From Pseudomonas thivervalensis (GTDB lineage Bacteria > Pseudomonadota > Gammaproteobacteria > Pseudomonadales > Pseudomonadaceae), in the NCBI RefSeq assembly GCF_001269655.1, contig NZ_LHVE01000004.1, positions 1 to 64,000 of the forward strand: DNA of 64,000 nucleotides, given 5' to 3'. Numbering within the stretch: position 1 is the stretch's first letter; every line of letters begins with the position of its first letter. Below, piece after piece: positions 9,246 to 18,533 of the stretch. The translations under genes and the position numbers were made by a program. The notes beneath the pieces are model-generated. The model was not told the origin of the DNA, did no database searches, and saw only the letters and a list, made by a program, of their open reading frames with translations.

Positions 9246-9617
9246 TCAGGCAGCTTTTACTGGCTTTATCAGGCTTTCTGCAGGGATGCCGAACATATCG
9301 TGAAGCTTCCAGATCATGGGCAGAGTTAACGAGCGTTTACGGTTGAGCACCTCGTATACGCGGTTCGTTTTTCCGATAGCCGGAGCAAGATCGGCTGCAG
9401 TGAGTCCGGATTGCTCCATGCGAAACTTGATGGCTTCAATTGGGTCAGGCAGATCAACCGGGAAGTTCTTGGTTTCGTATGCCTCGATCAGAGTGACCAT
9501 GACTTCGAAAGCATCGCCTTCCGGGGTGCCAGGTTCAGGCTCATGCTCAAACAGGGGAGATATCTCTTTGAGAGCTACCCGGTATTCTTCATCGGTGCGG
9601 ATTGGGCGAATGTTCAT
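9246..9617 (-). CDS. higA: HigA-type antitoxin, HTH regulator
   Basis: A 123-residue protein. The N-terminal part (about residues 1-65) is acidic and helical, as expected for toxin binding. Residues about 66-115 form a Cro/CI-type helix-turn-helix (SGLTAADLAPAIGKTNRVYE...). This matches the COG5499-type antitoxins that go with HigB/RelE-like toxins. It follows higB after 5 bases. It likely neutralises the toxin and represses the shared promoter; a perfect palindrome lies in that promoter (9938-9954). Confidence 0.88.
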   Translation of the reverse strand: MNIRPIRTDEEYRVALKEISPLFEHEPEPGTPEGDAFEVMVTLIEAYETKNFPVDLPDPIEAIKFRMEQSGLTAADLAPAIGKTNRVYEVLNRKRSLTLPMIWKLHDMFGIPAESLIKPVKAA

Positions 9618-9622
9618 GATGA

Positions 9623-9925
9623 TTACTCCATTTCCACGGTGTTTGCGTCGATCTCATCGTACCGACGATGAGTGCCGACAAACTTGATGTACACAGCGCC
9701 GAAGCGGTAGGCAATGGCGACCACCAGGCGGTAGTCGTTACCCTTGATGTTGAACACCACGCGGCGACTCTTGAGAATGCTTGCGTTACCGTATTGCGCC
9801 TTGATGTCGTTTGGGTTGGTCCAAGTGGCTTTTTTGGCATCGTCAAGCCACGCCTTAAGCTGCTGTTCGGAATCTGGGTATTTCTCCCAGAAGGCTTTTA
9901 GATGACTGATGGCGATAATTCTCAT
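9623..9925 (-). CDS. higB: HigB-type mRNA interferase toxin
   Basis: A 100-residue basic protein of the RelE/HigB superfamily, probably a ribosome-dependent RNase. Recognisable parts are the N-terminal HLKAFWEKYPDSEQQLKAWL helix, the LKSRRVVFNIKGNDYRLV strand pair and KFVGTHRRYDEID near the end. ATG at 9925 is chosen because the promoter and palindrome lie directly upstream; the longer frame would run through them. The toxin-first order is usual for hig loci. Confidence 0.88.
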   Translation of the reverse strand: MRIIAISHLKAFWEKYPDSEQQLKAWLDDAKKATWTNPNDIKAQYGNASILKSRRVVFNIKGNDYRLVVAIAYRFGAVYIKFVGTHRRYDEIDANTVEME

Positions 9926-9932
9926 GGGTGAG

Positions 9933-9961
9933 AATGTAGTCCCATGGTGGGACTTTTGCAA
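9933..9961 (-). promoter_or_regulatory. higBA promoter with palindromic operator
   Basis: Reading the minus strand: TTGCAA (9961-9956), 17 bases, TACATT (9938-9933), then the higB ATG 7 bases later. The spacer and its edge hold the palindrome AGTCCCAnnnTGGGACT at 9938-9954 (7-base arms, 3-base centre). This is a natural site for repression by HigA or the HigBA complex. The promoter call is by eye. Confidence 0.6.
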
Positions 9962-10041
9962 GCGCTCACAAGCAGCAGCTTGCAGTCCTGCCGGGCACTC
10001 TGTTTCCGATATCTTGGCCCATCTGCCACAGGGGTGACCCT

Positions 10042-10143
10042 ATGAGATTGTTCGTAGGCGCGGTAGCTATTGCTTTGCTGGCGAAGTGGTCAAGGCGCTT
10101 TGCGTGCAGATCCTCGGATCCGAACGATTCATCTCAATGCTAA
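10042..10143 (+). CDS. possible small hydrophobic peptide, 33 residues
   Basis: ATG at 10042 follows GGGGTG with a 5-base gap, which is a good ribosome binding site. The peptide begins MRLFVGAVAIALLAKW, which could be one short membrane segment, and then RRFACRSSDPNDSSQC. It is too short to judge coding from base use. It may be real, part of the accessory island, or chance. Confidence 0.25.
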   Translation: MRLFVGAVAIALLAKWSRRFACRSSDPNDSSQC

Positions 10144-10203
10144 GTCTAGGGGGATGGAGTTTGCGGTTTCATTAGACCGCTACACATCCTTAACCTCATA
10201 AAA

Positions 10204-10325
10204 AGCAAAGCCGCCCGAAGGCGGCTTCAATCGACACGCATCTGAGGTTGCTTTGCCCCGTCTGCGTGGCTGGGTCAACCCAGAGAGGGACCCGGACTTC
10301 TGCCAGCGTTCGCTGGTGACGGGGC
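10204..10325 (-). ncRNA. candidate structured RNA with its own terminator
   Basis: On the minus strand an 8-bp closing stem (10318-10325 with 10255-10262, GCCCCGTC/GACGGGGC) encloses two perfect hairpins: CCAGCG..CGCTGG (10303-10316) and CTGGGT..ACCCAG (10270-10283). A 28-base linker then leads to a terminator stem AGCCGCC/GGCGGCT (10209-10226) and a T-rich tail. The layout looks like a small RNA rather than a gene. A 65-codon frame (10377-10180) covers the same bases but has no clear ribosome binding site. Family not identified. Confidence 0.5.
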
Positions 10326-10459
10326 GATCATGGCTGTCGGTAATAACGAATTCAAGCCAGCTTGATTCTTGAAACAAGGCTGCATGAGATCTGTTGAACT
10401 TCTAAACCAATAGAATCAATGGGTTGTTCTATGGAGGCCCGTTTTATTTCTTTTCTTGT

Positions 10460-10666
10460 CTGAGCAAGCGATCATGGTCTGTCAGACGCGCCGAAATTTC
10501 CGACAAGTTTTTAAGGTTGTCCGTCGGAAGCGGGGGCTCTAGCCTCTGGGTGTCGCTGCCAATTCAGCGACCGGACGTGAGAATCCGAACATCTCTAGGA
10601 GCATGGGCTTGTGCACAATCCAAGTGCAGGTCTTTACATCTTCAGCTCTAGGGAGCAAGCAATTCG
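10460..10666 (+). promoter_or_regulatory. structured 5' leader of the DUF6124-type gene
   Basis: The 200 bases before the gene hold several hairpins: GACAA..TTGTC (about 10502-10521), a perfect 7-bp GTCGCTG/CAGCGAC stem (10552-10571), and GCTC-TAGG-GAGC just before the start, whose loop and 3' arm include the AGGGAG ribosome binding site. A short direct repeat, CTCTAGG(G)AGCA, occurs at about 10593 and again at the binding site. This suggests control of translation, but no known riboswitch is recognised. Continuous frames through it (for example 10424-10651) look non-coding. Confidence 0.4.
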
Positions 10667-11026
10667 ATGAACAAAGAACCCCAAAATCCACTAAAACCTG
10701 CCTCCACTTTCCCTTACGGCGATTACGCCCCCGAAAAGCTGCAAGAGGCAGCTGACCGTGTGCTGGATCAATACCTCAAACCAGACGACAGCAAGTCAGA
10801 ACCCAAGCCCTCAGTACAGTTATTCACTGTGGCTGACGGTATCGACACCGAAGTGTTGCTGGCCAACCTCAGCGAAACCCTGGCTTCGGCCAATGCAATG
10901 CTCAATGACCTTGTTTTCGATCAGGACGGCTCGCGACGGCATGTAGCATTGGGAGTGGCGCAGATGATTGAGTTGGGGATGTTGTTGGCGAACAAGTGCC
11001 TGGATCGGGTAGAGCTTCGGACTTGA
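10667..11026 (+). CDS. DUF6124-type protein, copy 1
   Basis: A 119-residue soluble protein of the small Pseudomonas family I know as DUF6124; function unknown. The N-terminal third is polar and variable (proline, Lys, Asp). The conserved part is residues about 58-115 with LLANLSETLASANAMLNDLVFD, then a helix MIELGMLLANKCLDRVE. The second copy at 55498-55851 shares LLANLSETLASANAM almost exactly and a similar C-terminal helix. No signal peptide. ATG at 10667 follows AGGGAG by about 10 bases. Confidence 0.8.
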   Translation: MNKEPQNPLKPASTFPYGDYAPEKLQEAADRVLDQYLKPDDSKSEPKPSVQLFTVADGIDTEVLLANLSETLASANAMLNDLVFDQDGSRRHVALGVAQMIELGMLLANKCLDRVELRT

Positions 11027-11044
11027 TGTAATAAGTGCTGGCCT

Positions 11045-11070
11045 CATCGCGAGCAAGCTTTGCTCCCACA
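11045..11070. repeat. single type I REP (half of a pair)
   Basis: ATCGCGAGCAAGCTTTGCTC... ending CCCACA. One copy only, with one change from the consensus in the loop. No partner of the same family is nearby. Confidence 0.7.
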
Positions 11071-11113
11071 GGGGATTTGTGGTGTTCACAGACATGGGGG
11101 CGACACCAAGCCC

Positions 11114-11248
11114 TTGTGGCGAGGGAGCTTGCTCCCGCTGGGGCGCGAAGCGGCCCTGAAACCGGGCAACGCGGTACGTCAGGCAGATTGAGTTGGCTGC
11201 TTCAGGGGCCGCTGCGCAGCCCAGCGGGAGCAAGCTCCCTCGCCACAA
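11114..11248. repeat. REP pair (type II), inverted
   Basis: Arms TTGTGGCGAGGGAGCTTGCT (11114 on) and the complement ending 11248. The inner sequence between the arms also has a long complementary part (CGCGAAGCGGCCCTGAA against TTCAGGGGCCGCTGCGC), so the whole forms one long hairpin. It lies at the 3' end of dapC, between converging genes. Confidence 0.85.
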
Positions 11249-11277
11249 CAGCGGTCCGCTTCAGGTTGATACAGCCA

Positions 11278-12477
11278 TCAACCCCGACGCTGGATGAACG
11301 CGCGGATCCGTTCCGCCGCTTCCACGCATTCGGCCAATGGGGCAACCAAGGCCATGCGCACGCGCCCGGCGCCTGGGTTGACGCCGTCCACGTCGCGGGA
11401 CAGGTACGAGCCCGGCACGACGGTCACGTGTTCCTGTTCGAACAGCTCCCGGCAGAAAGCTGCGTCGTCGCCCGCCACGTTCGGCCACAGATAGAAGCTG
11501 CCATCGGGACGTTGCACGTCCAGTACCGGGCTGAGGATTTCCAGCACCGCGTCGAATTTCTCGCGGTACAGCGCGCGGTTGGCCCGTACGTGGACTTCGT
11601 CGTTCCACGCGGCAATGCTTGCCAGTTGGGTCTGAACCGGCATCGCGCAGCCGTGGTAGGTGCGGTACAGCAGGAAGCCCTTGAGGATGTCCGCGTCGCC
11701 GGCGACGAAACCGGAGCGCAGGCCTGGCAGGTTGGAGCGTTTGGACAGGCTGTGGAACACCACGCAGCGCTTGAAGTCCTTGCGACCGAGTTCGACGCAA
11801 GCGGTGAGCAGCCCTGGTGGCGGGGTCTGTTCGTCAAAATACAATTCGCTGTAGCACTCGTCCGAGGCGATGACGAAGTCGTGTTCGTCAGCCAGGGCGA
11901 TGAGCTTTTTCAGCACGTCCACTGGAATCAGCGCACCGGTCGGGTTGCCCGGGGAGCACAGGAACAGGATCTGGCAGCGTTTCCAGATGTCCGGCGAGAC
12001 GGCATCGAAATCCGGGTTGAAGCCGTTCGCGTCCAGGCACGGCAGGTAATGCGGCTTGGCCCCGGCCAGGAACGCCGCGCCTTCATAGATCTGGTAGAAC
12101 GGGTTCGGGCTCACCACCAGGGCGTCGTCGCCCCGGTTGACCACAGTCTGGGTGAAGGCGAACAGGGCTTCACGGGTGCCATTGACCGGCAGCACGTGGC
12201 GCGCCGGGTCGAGCCAGCCGTTCGGCACGTTGAAGCGGCGTTCGCACCAACCGGTGATGGCTTCACGCAGCTCCGGGATGCCGAGGGTGGTCGGGTACAC
12301 GGCCATCTTTTCCAGATTGCTGGCCAGGGCTTCAGCCACGAAGCTCGGCGAGCGGTGCTTGGGTTCGCCGATGGACAGCGCGATCGGGCGCTTGTCGGGG
12401 TTGGGCGTGACGCTGCCGAGCAGGGCGCGCAGCTTTTCGAACGGGTAGGGCTGGAGCTGGTTCAGAGCGTTGTTCAT
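11278..12477 (-). CDS. dapC: N-succinyldiaminopimelate aminotransferase DapC
   Basis: A 399-residue PLP aminotransferase of fold type I. It makes N-succinyl-L,L-DAP from the keto acid produced by DapD, using glutamate. The PLP lysine is Lys246 in HSLSKRSNLPGLRSGF, and SPGNPTGA (about 175-182) is the usual cofactor-binding loop. ATG at 12477 is used because GAGG lies 8 bases upstream. Third gene of map-glnD-dapC, with a REP pair between glnD and dapC. Confidence 0.93.
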   Translation of the reverse strand: MNNALNQLQPYPFEKLRALLGSVTPNPDKRPIALSIGEPKHRSPSFVAEALASNLEKMAVYPTTLGIPELREAITGWCERRFNVPNGWLDPARHVLPVNGTREALFAFTQTVVNRGDDALVVSPNPFYQIYEGAAFLAGAKPHYLPCLDANGFNPDFDAVSPDIWKRCQILFLCSPGNPTGALIPVDVLKKLIALADEHDFVIASDECYSELYFDEQTPPPGLLTACVELGRKDFKRCVVFHSLSKRSNLPGLRSGFVAGDADILKGFLLYRTYHGCAMPVQTQLASIAAWNDEVHVRANRALYREKFDAVLEILSPVLDVQRPDGSFYLWPNVAGDDAAFCRELFEQEHVTVVPGSYLSRDVDGVNPGAGRVRMALVAPLAECVEAAERIRAFIQRRG

Positions 12478-12508
12478 CGGGGGCCTCGTCAATGTGGGCG
12501 CGGTCCTT

Positions 12509-12596
12509 GTGGGAGCGAGCTTGTTCGCGATGGCGGCGGAACATCCAGATCGATGTTGCCTGACCCACCGCTATCGCGAGCAAGCTCGCTCCCACA
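12509..12596. repeat. REP pair (type I), inverted
   Basis: Arms begin TGTGGGAGCGAGCTTGTTCG (one base off consensus in the loop) and end CTCGCTCCCACA. It lies between glnD and dapC, which are on the same strand, so it may dampen read-through or shield mRNA ends. Confidence 0.88.
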
Positions 12597-12611
12597 GGGA
12601 ATGTTGTTCGT

Positions 12612-15314
12612 TCAGATGCTGATGCGTGTCAGGTGAGCATCGGGTTCCTGGTTGACGCTCAAGTGCCGGACGATGGCTTCCTGCAGGCGGCTGCACAGTT
12701 GCGGATCGGACAGCGGCTGGTTGTGAGCGTCGGTAATGAAAAACACGTCTTCTACCCGTTCGCCGAGGGTGGCGATCTTGGCGTTCTGCAGCGACAGGTC
12801 GAACTCCAGGAAAATATGGCCGATCCGCGCCAGCAGGCCCGGGCGGTCCGGGGCACTGAGTTCCAGCACGGTGACCTGGCGCTGGGCGTCGTTGTGGATC
12901 GTCACCTGGGGCGCGAAGGCGAAATGCTTGAGTTGGCGCGGCACCCGGCGCTGGATGATGGTTGGGTAGTCCGCCGGGTTGCGCAGGGCTTCGGTCAGGC
13001 CGTCGCGAATCTGCTTGACCCGCGCCGGGTTGTCGCCAATCGAGTCGCCGTCGGTGTCGAGCACGATGTAGGTGTCGAGGGTGAACTGGCTGCTGGAGGT
13101 GATGACCCGGGCGTCATGGATGTTGAGGTTGAGCTGGTCCATTGCCGCCACGGTCACGGCGAAGAAATCGTGCTGGTCCGGGGCGTAGATGAAGATCTGC
13201 GTGCCGCCTTCGAACTCGCGCTGGGTGGTTTCCTTGATCAGCACCAGCGGCCCGCCATCGGCCGGTTGCTGCAGGATCGCGTCGCTGTGCCAGGCCACGT
13301 CGCCGGCGGTGTGGCGCAGGAAATAGTCATCGCCCAATTGCGACCAGAGCTGTTCGACATCGTCCGGATCGGTGCCGCCGCGGACCAGGATGTCCAGGGC
13401 CGCGCTTTGGGTGCGACGGATCTGCTCTTCGCGGTCCACCGGGTTTTCCAGGCCGCGACGCAAGGCGCGCTTGGTCTCGGTGTAGAGCTGGCGCAGGAGG
13501 CTGGCGCGCCAGGAATTCCACAGGCTCGGGTTGGTGGCGTTGATGTCGGCCACGGTCAGCACGTAGAGGTAATCCAGGCGCGTTTCATCGCCGACGATCT
13601 GGGCGAAGTCGTGGATCACCTGCGGGTCGGACAAGTCCTTGCGCTGGGCGGTGGTGGACATCACCAGGTGGTTCTGCACCAGCCAGACGATCAGCCGGCT
13701 GTCCCACAGGGGCAGTTGATGGCGCTGGCAGAACGCCTCGGCATCCACCGCGCCAATCTCGGAGTGGTCGCCCTGGCGGCCCTTGCCGATGTCGTGGTAC
13801 AGCCCGGCCATGTAGATCAGCTCGGGCTTGGGCAGCTTGCCCATGAGCTTGCTGGCCAGCGGGAATTTCTCCGACACCTGGGTGTACTGCAGCTTACGCA
13901 GGTGCTTGATCAGGTTCAGCGTGTGGGCATCGACCGTATAGATGTGGAACAGGTCGTGCTGCATCTGCCCGACGATGAAGCCGAACTCCGGCAGGTAACG
14001 CCCGAGGATCCCGTAGCGGTTCATCCGGCGCAGGTTGCGGTGCACGCCGATCTTGCACTTGAACAACTCGATGAACAGGCTGGTGTTGCGGATGTCGTGA
14101 CGGAAGTCCTCGTCGATCAGATGACGGTTTTCCCGCAGCAGGCGAATGGTATCGGCGCGTACGCCCTTGATTTCCGGCTGCTGGGCCATGAGCACGAAGA
14201 TTTCGAGCATGGCGAAGGGCGTGCGGCGGAATACATTGGCGTTGCGTGCTTCGATGTAGCCGTCGTGCAACTGGAAACGTGAGTTGATCGGCTGCGGCGG
14301 CTCTTCGTCTTCAGGGGCGAGGATAACTTCCTCGAAGTGCTGGATGATCAGTTCGCTGAGCTGGGCGATGCTCATTACGACGCGGTAATACTGCTGCATG
14401 AAGTTTTCGATGGACTGCTTGGCATCCTGCCCCTCGAAACCCAGCAGGCCGGCGATGGAGCGCTGGTGATCGAACAGCAGGCGATCCTCGGAGCGCCCGG
14501 CGAGCATGTGCAGGGCGTAGCGGACCTTCCACAGAAATTCCTGGGACGAGGCCAGCAAAGCGTTTTCACTTTCCACCAGGAAACCTTCGCCGGCCAGGGC
14601 GCGCAGGTTCAGCGTGCCGTATTGGCGGCGGGCGACCCACAGGATCGTCTGGATGTCCCGCAGCCCGCCGGGCGAGCCCTTGACGTTGGGTTCCAGGTTG
14701 TACTCGGTGTCGTTGTACTTGTGGTGCCGGGCCTTCTGCTCGGCGTGCTTGGCCAGGAAGAAATCCTTGCTGGGCCACATGTGCGCCGTGCTGGTGACAT
14801 CGAGCATGCGTTGGCGCAGGTGCTCGGGGCCGGCGATGGTGCGGCTTTCCATCAGGTTGGTGATCACCGTCAGGTCGGCGCGGGCCTCGTCGGCACACTC
14901 CTGCACCGAGCGCACGCTCTGGCCGACTTCCAGGCCGATGTCCCACAGCAGCGTCAGGAAGCGCTCGATGGAGTCGCGGAAGACTTCATGATCGGCGCTG
15001 TCCAGCAGGATCAGCAGGTCGATGTCGGAGTAGGGGTGCAGCTCACCGCGCCCATAGCCGCCCACCGCCACCAGGGCGATGTCGGCGTCTTCGCTCCAAT
15101 CGAACTGCTCCCAGGCCTTTTGCAGGATGTTATCGACGAACCAGGCGCGGTCTTCGATCAGTCGACGAATGTCCCGGCCATTGCGAAAGCGCTGGTCGAG
15201 CACTTCATGGGCCTGGCGGATGGCCTTCTTGAACGCCGAGATGGGGCTTGCCTTCAGGGCCAGTTCAGCCTGGAACTGGCCGCGGTCGAAGAGTTCGGGA
15301 TCCACCTGCGGCAT
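12612..15314 (-). CDS. glnD: PII uridylyltransferase / uridylyl-removing enzyme GlnD
   Basis: A 900-residue bifunctional nitrogen sensor that adds UMP to, and removes it from, the PII protein according to glutamine level. Order of domains: nucleotidyltransferase with [15 protein letters not shown] (residues 85-99), the linker and GlnD-specific region, an HD domain with [16 protein letters not shown] (about residue 500), and two C-terminal ACT domains (about 710-790 and 825-900). Start at [10 protein letters not shown] fits the family length; the frame upstream of it overlaps the end of map. Confidence 0.96.
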   Translation of the reverse strand: MPQVDPELFDRGQFQAELALKASPISAFKKAIRQAHEVLDQRFRNGRDIRRLIEDRAWFVDNILQKAWEQFDWSEDADIALVAVGGYGRGELHPYSDIDLLILLDSADHEVFRDSIERFLTLLWDIGLEVGQSVRSVQECADEARADLTVITNLMESRTIAGPEHLRQRMLDVTSTAHMWPSKDFFLAKHAEQKARHHKYNDTEYNLEPNVKGSPGGLRDIQTILWVARRQYGTLNLRALAGEGFLVESENALLASSQEFLWKVRYALHMLAGRSEDRLLFDHQRSIAGLLGFEGQDAKQSIENFMQQYYRVVMSIAQLSELIIQHFEEVILAPEDEEPPQPINSRFQLHDGYIEARNANVFRRTPFAMLEIFVLMAQQPEIKGVRADTIRLLRENRHLIDEDFRHDIRNTSLFIELFKCKIGVHRNLRRMNRYGILGRYLPEFGFIVGQMQHDLFHIYTVDAHTLNLIKHLRKLQYTQVSEKFPLASKLMGKLPKPELIYMAGLYHDIGKGRQGDHSEIGAVDAEAFCQRHQLPLWDSRLIVWLVQNHLVMSTTAQRKDLSDPQVIHDFAQIVGDETRLDYLYVLTVADINATNPSLWNSWRASLLRQLYTETKRALRRGLENPVDREEQIRRTQSAALDILVRGGTDPDDVEQLWSQLGDDYFLRHTAGDVAWHSDAILQQPADGGPLVLIKETTQREFEGGTQIFIYAPDQHDFFAVTVAAMDQLNLNIHDARVITSSSQFTLDTYIVLDTDGDSIGDNPARVKQIRDGLTEALRNPADYPTIIQRRVPRQLKHFAFAPQVTIHNDAQRQVTVLELSAPDRPGLLARIGHIFLEFDLSLQNAKIATLGERVEDVFFITDAHNQPLSDPQLCSRLQEAIVRHLSVNQEPDAHLTRISI

Positions 15315-15366
15315 TGAATGGCTTTCCTTTCTATCTATATCTATCGGATCTATAGGCGGGTTCGGA

Positions 15367-16149
15367 TCAGGCGGAAACACGCGCGATGGTGTCATCGCTG
15401 CGCAGGGTGAAGATTTCGTAGCCGGTCTCGGTGACCAGCAAGGTATGTTCCCACTGAGCCGACAACTTGCGGTCCTTGGTAATGGCGGTCCAACCGTCGC
15501 CCAGTACCTTGGTGTCGGCGCGACCCTGGTTGATCATCGGCTCGATGGTGAAGGTCATGCCCGCCTGCAGTTCCATGCCGGTGCCCGCACGGCCGTAGTG
15601 CAGGATCTGCGGTTCTTCGTGGAACACCTTGCCGATGCCGTGGCCGCAGAACTCGCGCACCACCGAGAAGCCGTTCTTCTGCGCGTGCTTCTGGATCACT
15701 TCGCCGATGTCCCCCAGGCGGCAGCCCGGTTTCACCAGTTCGATGGCCATGTACATGCATTCCTGGGTGACCTTGGACAGGCGCTGGGCCCACTCCGGCA
15801 CGTTGCCGACATGGAACATGCGGCTGGTGTCGCCGTGATAGCCGTCCTTGATGACGGTGACGTCGATGTTCAGGGTGTCGCCATCCTTCAACGGTTTTTC
15901 GTTGGGGATGCCGTGGCAGACCACGTGGTTGATCGAGGTGCAGATCGACTTCGGAAAGCCTTTGTAGTTGAGCGGGGCCGGAATGGCTTTCTGCTCGTTG
16001 ACGATGTAGTCGTGGCAGATGCGGTCCAGCTCTTCGGTGGTCACGCCCGGCTTGACGTAGTCGGCGATCATCTCCAGCACTTCGGCGGCGAGTTTGCCGG
16101 CGACACGCATTTTGGCGATGTCCTCGGGTGTCTTGAGGGTAACGGTCAT
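15367..16149 (-). CDS. map: methionine aminopeptidase, type I
   Basis: A 260-residue metalloprotease that removes the first methionine from new proteins. The five metal ligands are Asp96, Asp107, His170, Glu203 and Glu234, with His79 in the CHGIP motif near the active site. Short type Ia form without an N-terminal zinc extension. Diverges from rpsB; glnD follows on the same strand after 52 bases. Confidence 0.97.
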   Translation of the reverse strand: MTVTLKTPEDIAKMRVAGKLAAEVLEMIADYVKPGVTTEELDRICHDYIVNEQKAIPAPLNYKGFPKSICTSINHVVCHGIPNEKPLKDGDTLNIDVTVIKDGYHGDTSRMFHVGNVPEWAQRLSKVTQECMYMAIELVKPGCRLGDIGEVIQKHAQKNGFSVVREFCGHGIGKVFHEEPQILHYGRAGTGMELQAGMTFTIEPMINQGRADTKVLGDGWTAITKDRKLSAQWEHTLLVTETGYEIFTLRSDDTIARVSA

Positions 16150-16376
16150 ACAGGCTCTCTCTGCGCCCGACGGCGCTGTTCAAAACGAAAAGGGCGGCGG
16201 ATGATGCTCGGCGCGGCCCTGAAAGAGGCGATTCTAACAGACGATCAGCGCAAATCCGCGCCCACATGCATCGCTTCTCTCTATAAGGGTGTGCATCCAT
16301 GACCCATGAAAGCGCTGTGGGAGGAGGGCTTGACCGGGATTTCACAATCCGTGTTCCGTTTTCGCCCCTGCTGTGG

Positions 16377-16522
16377 TATAAAATGCGCCGCTTTCGGGGA
16401 TGACCCCGTAAGCTTAAATCCACACACGTGTCGACACGATGACCTGGGTGCCTTCGGCTATATAGCCGCTGGTTGGTCATTGGGATACGTGGAGGCCAAA
16501 CCCGACTTATCAAGGAACTATC
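16377..16522 (+). promoter_or_regulatory. rpsB promoter and 5' leader
   Basis: A TATAAA box at 16377-16382 lies about 140 bases before rpsB; no strong -35 box is seen. The leader contains GGGGATGACCCC and the hairpin CGGCTATATAGCCG (about 16457-16470). In many bacteria S2 represses its own operon through such a leader, so this may be the S2 target; that part is inference. The rest of the map-rpsB gap (16150-16376) shows nothing clear apart from the map promoter region. Confidence 0.45.
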
Positions 16523-17260
16523 ATGTCCCAAGTCAACATGCGCGATATGCTGAAGGCCGGTGTGCACTTCGGTCACCAGACCCGTTACTGGAACCCGAAA
16601 ATGGGCAAGTACATTTTCGGCGCGCGTAACAAGATCCACATCATCAACCTTGAAAAAACCCTGCCGATGTTCAACGAGGCACTGGCCTTCGTAGAGCGCC
16701 TGGCCCAGGGCAAAAACAAGATTCTGTTCGTCGGCACCAAGCGTTCCGCTGGCAAGATCGTTGCTGAAGAAGCAGCACGTTGCGGTTCGCCGTACGTCGA
16801 TCACCGCTGGTTGGGCGGCATGCTGACCAACTTCAAGACCATTCGCGCTTCCATCAAGCGTCTGCGTGACCTTGAAGTCCAGTCCGAAGACGGTACTTTC
16901 GCCAAGCTGACCAAGAAAGAAGCGCTGATGCGCACTCGCGATCTTGAGAAGCTGGACCGCTCCCTGGGCGGTATCAAGGACATGGGCGGTCTGCCTGACG
17001 CACTGTTCGTGATCGACGTTGATCACGAGCGCATCGCGATCACCGAAGCCAACAAGCTGGGTATCCCGGTCATCGGCGTTGTCGACACCAACAGCAGCCC
17101 GGAAGGCGTTGACTACATCATCCCAGGCAACGATGACGCCATCCGCGCCATCCAGCTGTACATGGGTTCGATGGCTGACGCTGTGATCCGTGGTCGCAAC
17201 AACGTGAATGGCGGCACCGAAGTCTTCGCTGAAGAAGCTCCGGCAGCAGCCGCTGAGTAA
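16523..17260 (+). CDS. rpsB: 30S ribosomal protein S2
   Basis: A 245-residue ribosomal protein with the S2 signature around [14 protein letters not shown] near the start and the later [19 protein letters not shown] segment. AAGGA lies upstream of ATG. Followed by a strong terminator, then tsf, as in most bacteria. C-terminal Ala/Glu-rich tail as in other pseudomonads. Confidence 0.98.
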   Translation: MSQVNMRDMLKAGVHFGHQTRYWNPKMGKYIFGARNKIHIINLEKTLPMFNEALAFVERLAQGKNKILFVGTKRSAGKIVAEEAARCGSPYVDHRWLGGMLTNFKTIRASIKRLRDLEVQSEDGTFAKLTKKEALMRTRDLEKLDRSLGGIKDMGGLPDALFVIDVDHERIAITEANKLGIPVIGVVDTNSSPEGVDYIIPGNDDAIRAIQLYMGSMADAVIRGRNNVNGGTEVFAEEAPAAAAE

Positions 17261-17289
17261 TCGACGCCCCTGGCGTTGACTCAGTAAGC

Positions 17290-17315
17290 AAAAAGGGGGC
17301 TTGGCCCCCTTTTTG
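17290..17315 (+). terminator. terminator between rpsB and tsf
   Basis: AAAAAGGGGGC-TT-GCCCCCTTTTT: a symmetric hairpin with a T tail. It probably lets part of the transcripts through to tsf, so that S2 and EF-Ts levels differ. Confidence 0.85.
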
Positions 17316-17455
17316 CCACCTCGAAAACCATTTGCCGCCAGCGCAGTGACCTGTTTGTAACCTGCCGCGGCCTATAAGCAGTGGTTTTCCAGGAAGAATT
17401 GATCGCCCGTTCGATCGGGTGGAATGGTTGAAAACCTATCCAAGAGGATTTTGAA

Positions 17456-18322
17456 ATGGCAGAGATTACTGCAGCGTTGGTCAAAGAACTGCGCGAGCGT
17501 ACCGGCGAAGGCATGATGGATTGCAAGAAAGCCTTGACCAAGGCTGGCGGCGACATCGAGAAAGCCATTGATGACATGCGTGCTTCGGGCGCCATCAAGG
17601 CTGCCAAGAAAGCCGGCAACATTGCCGCTGAAGGCGCGATCGGTATCAAGGATGACGGTAAAGCTGCCGTTATCATCGAAGTCAACTCGCAGACCGACTT
17701 CCTGGCCCTGCAAGACGACTTCAAGGCATTCGTTGCCGCCAGCGTCGAAAAAGCATTCGCCGACAAACTGACCGACGCAGCTCCGCTGATCGCCGCTCAG
17801 GAATCGGCTCGTGAAGCCCTGGTTGCCAAAGTAGGCGAAAACGTCAACATCCGTCGTCTGGTTCGCGTCGAAGGTGATGTTGTCGGTTCCTACCTGCACG
17901 GCAACAAGATCGGCGTTGTTGTGGCCCTCAAAGGCGGCAACGTCGAGTTGGCCAAAGACATCGCGATGCACGTCGCTGCCAGCAACCCTGAGTTCCTGCT
18001 GCCGTCGGAAGTTTCCGCTGATGCCATCGAGCGCGAAAAAGCCGTGTTCATGCAGCTCAACGAAGACAAGATCAAGGGCAAGCCTGCCGAAATCGTTGAA
18101 AAAATGGTTGCCGGTCGTATCACCAAGTTCCTGGCTGAAGCCAGCCTGGTTGAGCAGGCGTTCGTCAAGAACCCTGAAATCAAGGTCGGTGAACTGGCCA
18201 AGAAAGGCGGCGCTGAAATCGTTTCCTTCACCTACTTCAAAGTGGGCGAAGGCATCGAGAAGCCAGTAGACAACTTCGCTGACGAAGTTGCTGCTCAGCT
18301 TGCGGCTGCTTCCAAGCAATAA
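17456..18322 (+). CDS. tsf: elongation factor Ts
   Basis: A 288-residue guanine nucleotide exchange factor for EF-Tu. The N-terminal UBA-like part [20 protein letters not shown] is at about residues 8-27, with the second signature EVNSQTDFL near residue 75. Length and order after rpsB are as expected. Confidence 0.98.
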   Translation: MAEITAALVKELRERTGEGMMDCKKALTKAGGDIEKAIDDMRASGAIKAAKKAGNIAAEGAIGIKDDGKAAVIIEVNSQTDFLALQDDFKAFVAASVEKAFADKLTDAAPLIAAQESAREALVAKVGENVNIRRLVRVEGDVVGSYLHGNKIGVVVALKGGNVELAKDIAMHVAASNPEFLLPSEVSADAIEREKAVFMQLNEDKIKGKPAEIVEKMVAGRITKFLAEASLVEQAFVKNPEIKVGELAKKGGAEIVSFTYFKVGEGIEKPVDNFADEVAAQLAAASKQ

Positions 18323-18346
18323 GACAGTTTTTTAACTGTCGCCCTG

Positions 18347-18380
18347 AAGAGGCTGCCCGCTTATGCGCGCAGCCTCTTTT
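18347..18380 (+). terminator. terminator after tsf
   Basis: A 10-bp stem AAGAGGCTGC (18347-18356) / GCAGCCTCTT (18369-18378), with a short T run. Confidence 0.8.
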
Positions 18381-18533
18381 CAGATGGGGATGCCGATTTT
18401 TATTGGTTTCCTGTCGGAACTGGCTTACAAAGCCGTGTTCCGATGACGCTGTGTCAGCGTCAAGCTAGAGTGAACGCAGGCTGCAAACAGCCCGCAAAGA
18501 ATTTTCGAAAATACGCCGCAGGAGAGATTCGCA

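Noticed and set aside
10180..10377. 65-residue protein on the minus strand
   Set aside because: It overlaps the folded RNA and terminator, has no clear ribosome binding site, and its residues are fixed by stem sequences. Kept as RNA instead, but the protein is not excluded.
10424..10651. 75-residue frame before the first DUF6124-type gene
   Set aside because: Lies wholly in the hairpin-rich leader and has unlikely composition; no ribosome binding site.
12633..14282. 549-codon plus-strand frame over glnD
   Set aside because: Shadow of glnD, which is complete with NT, HD and ACT domains.
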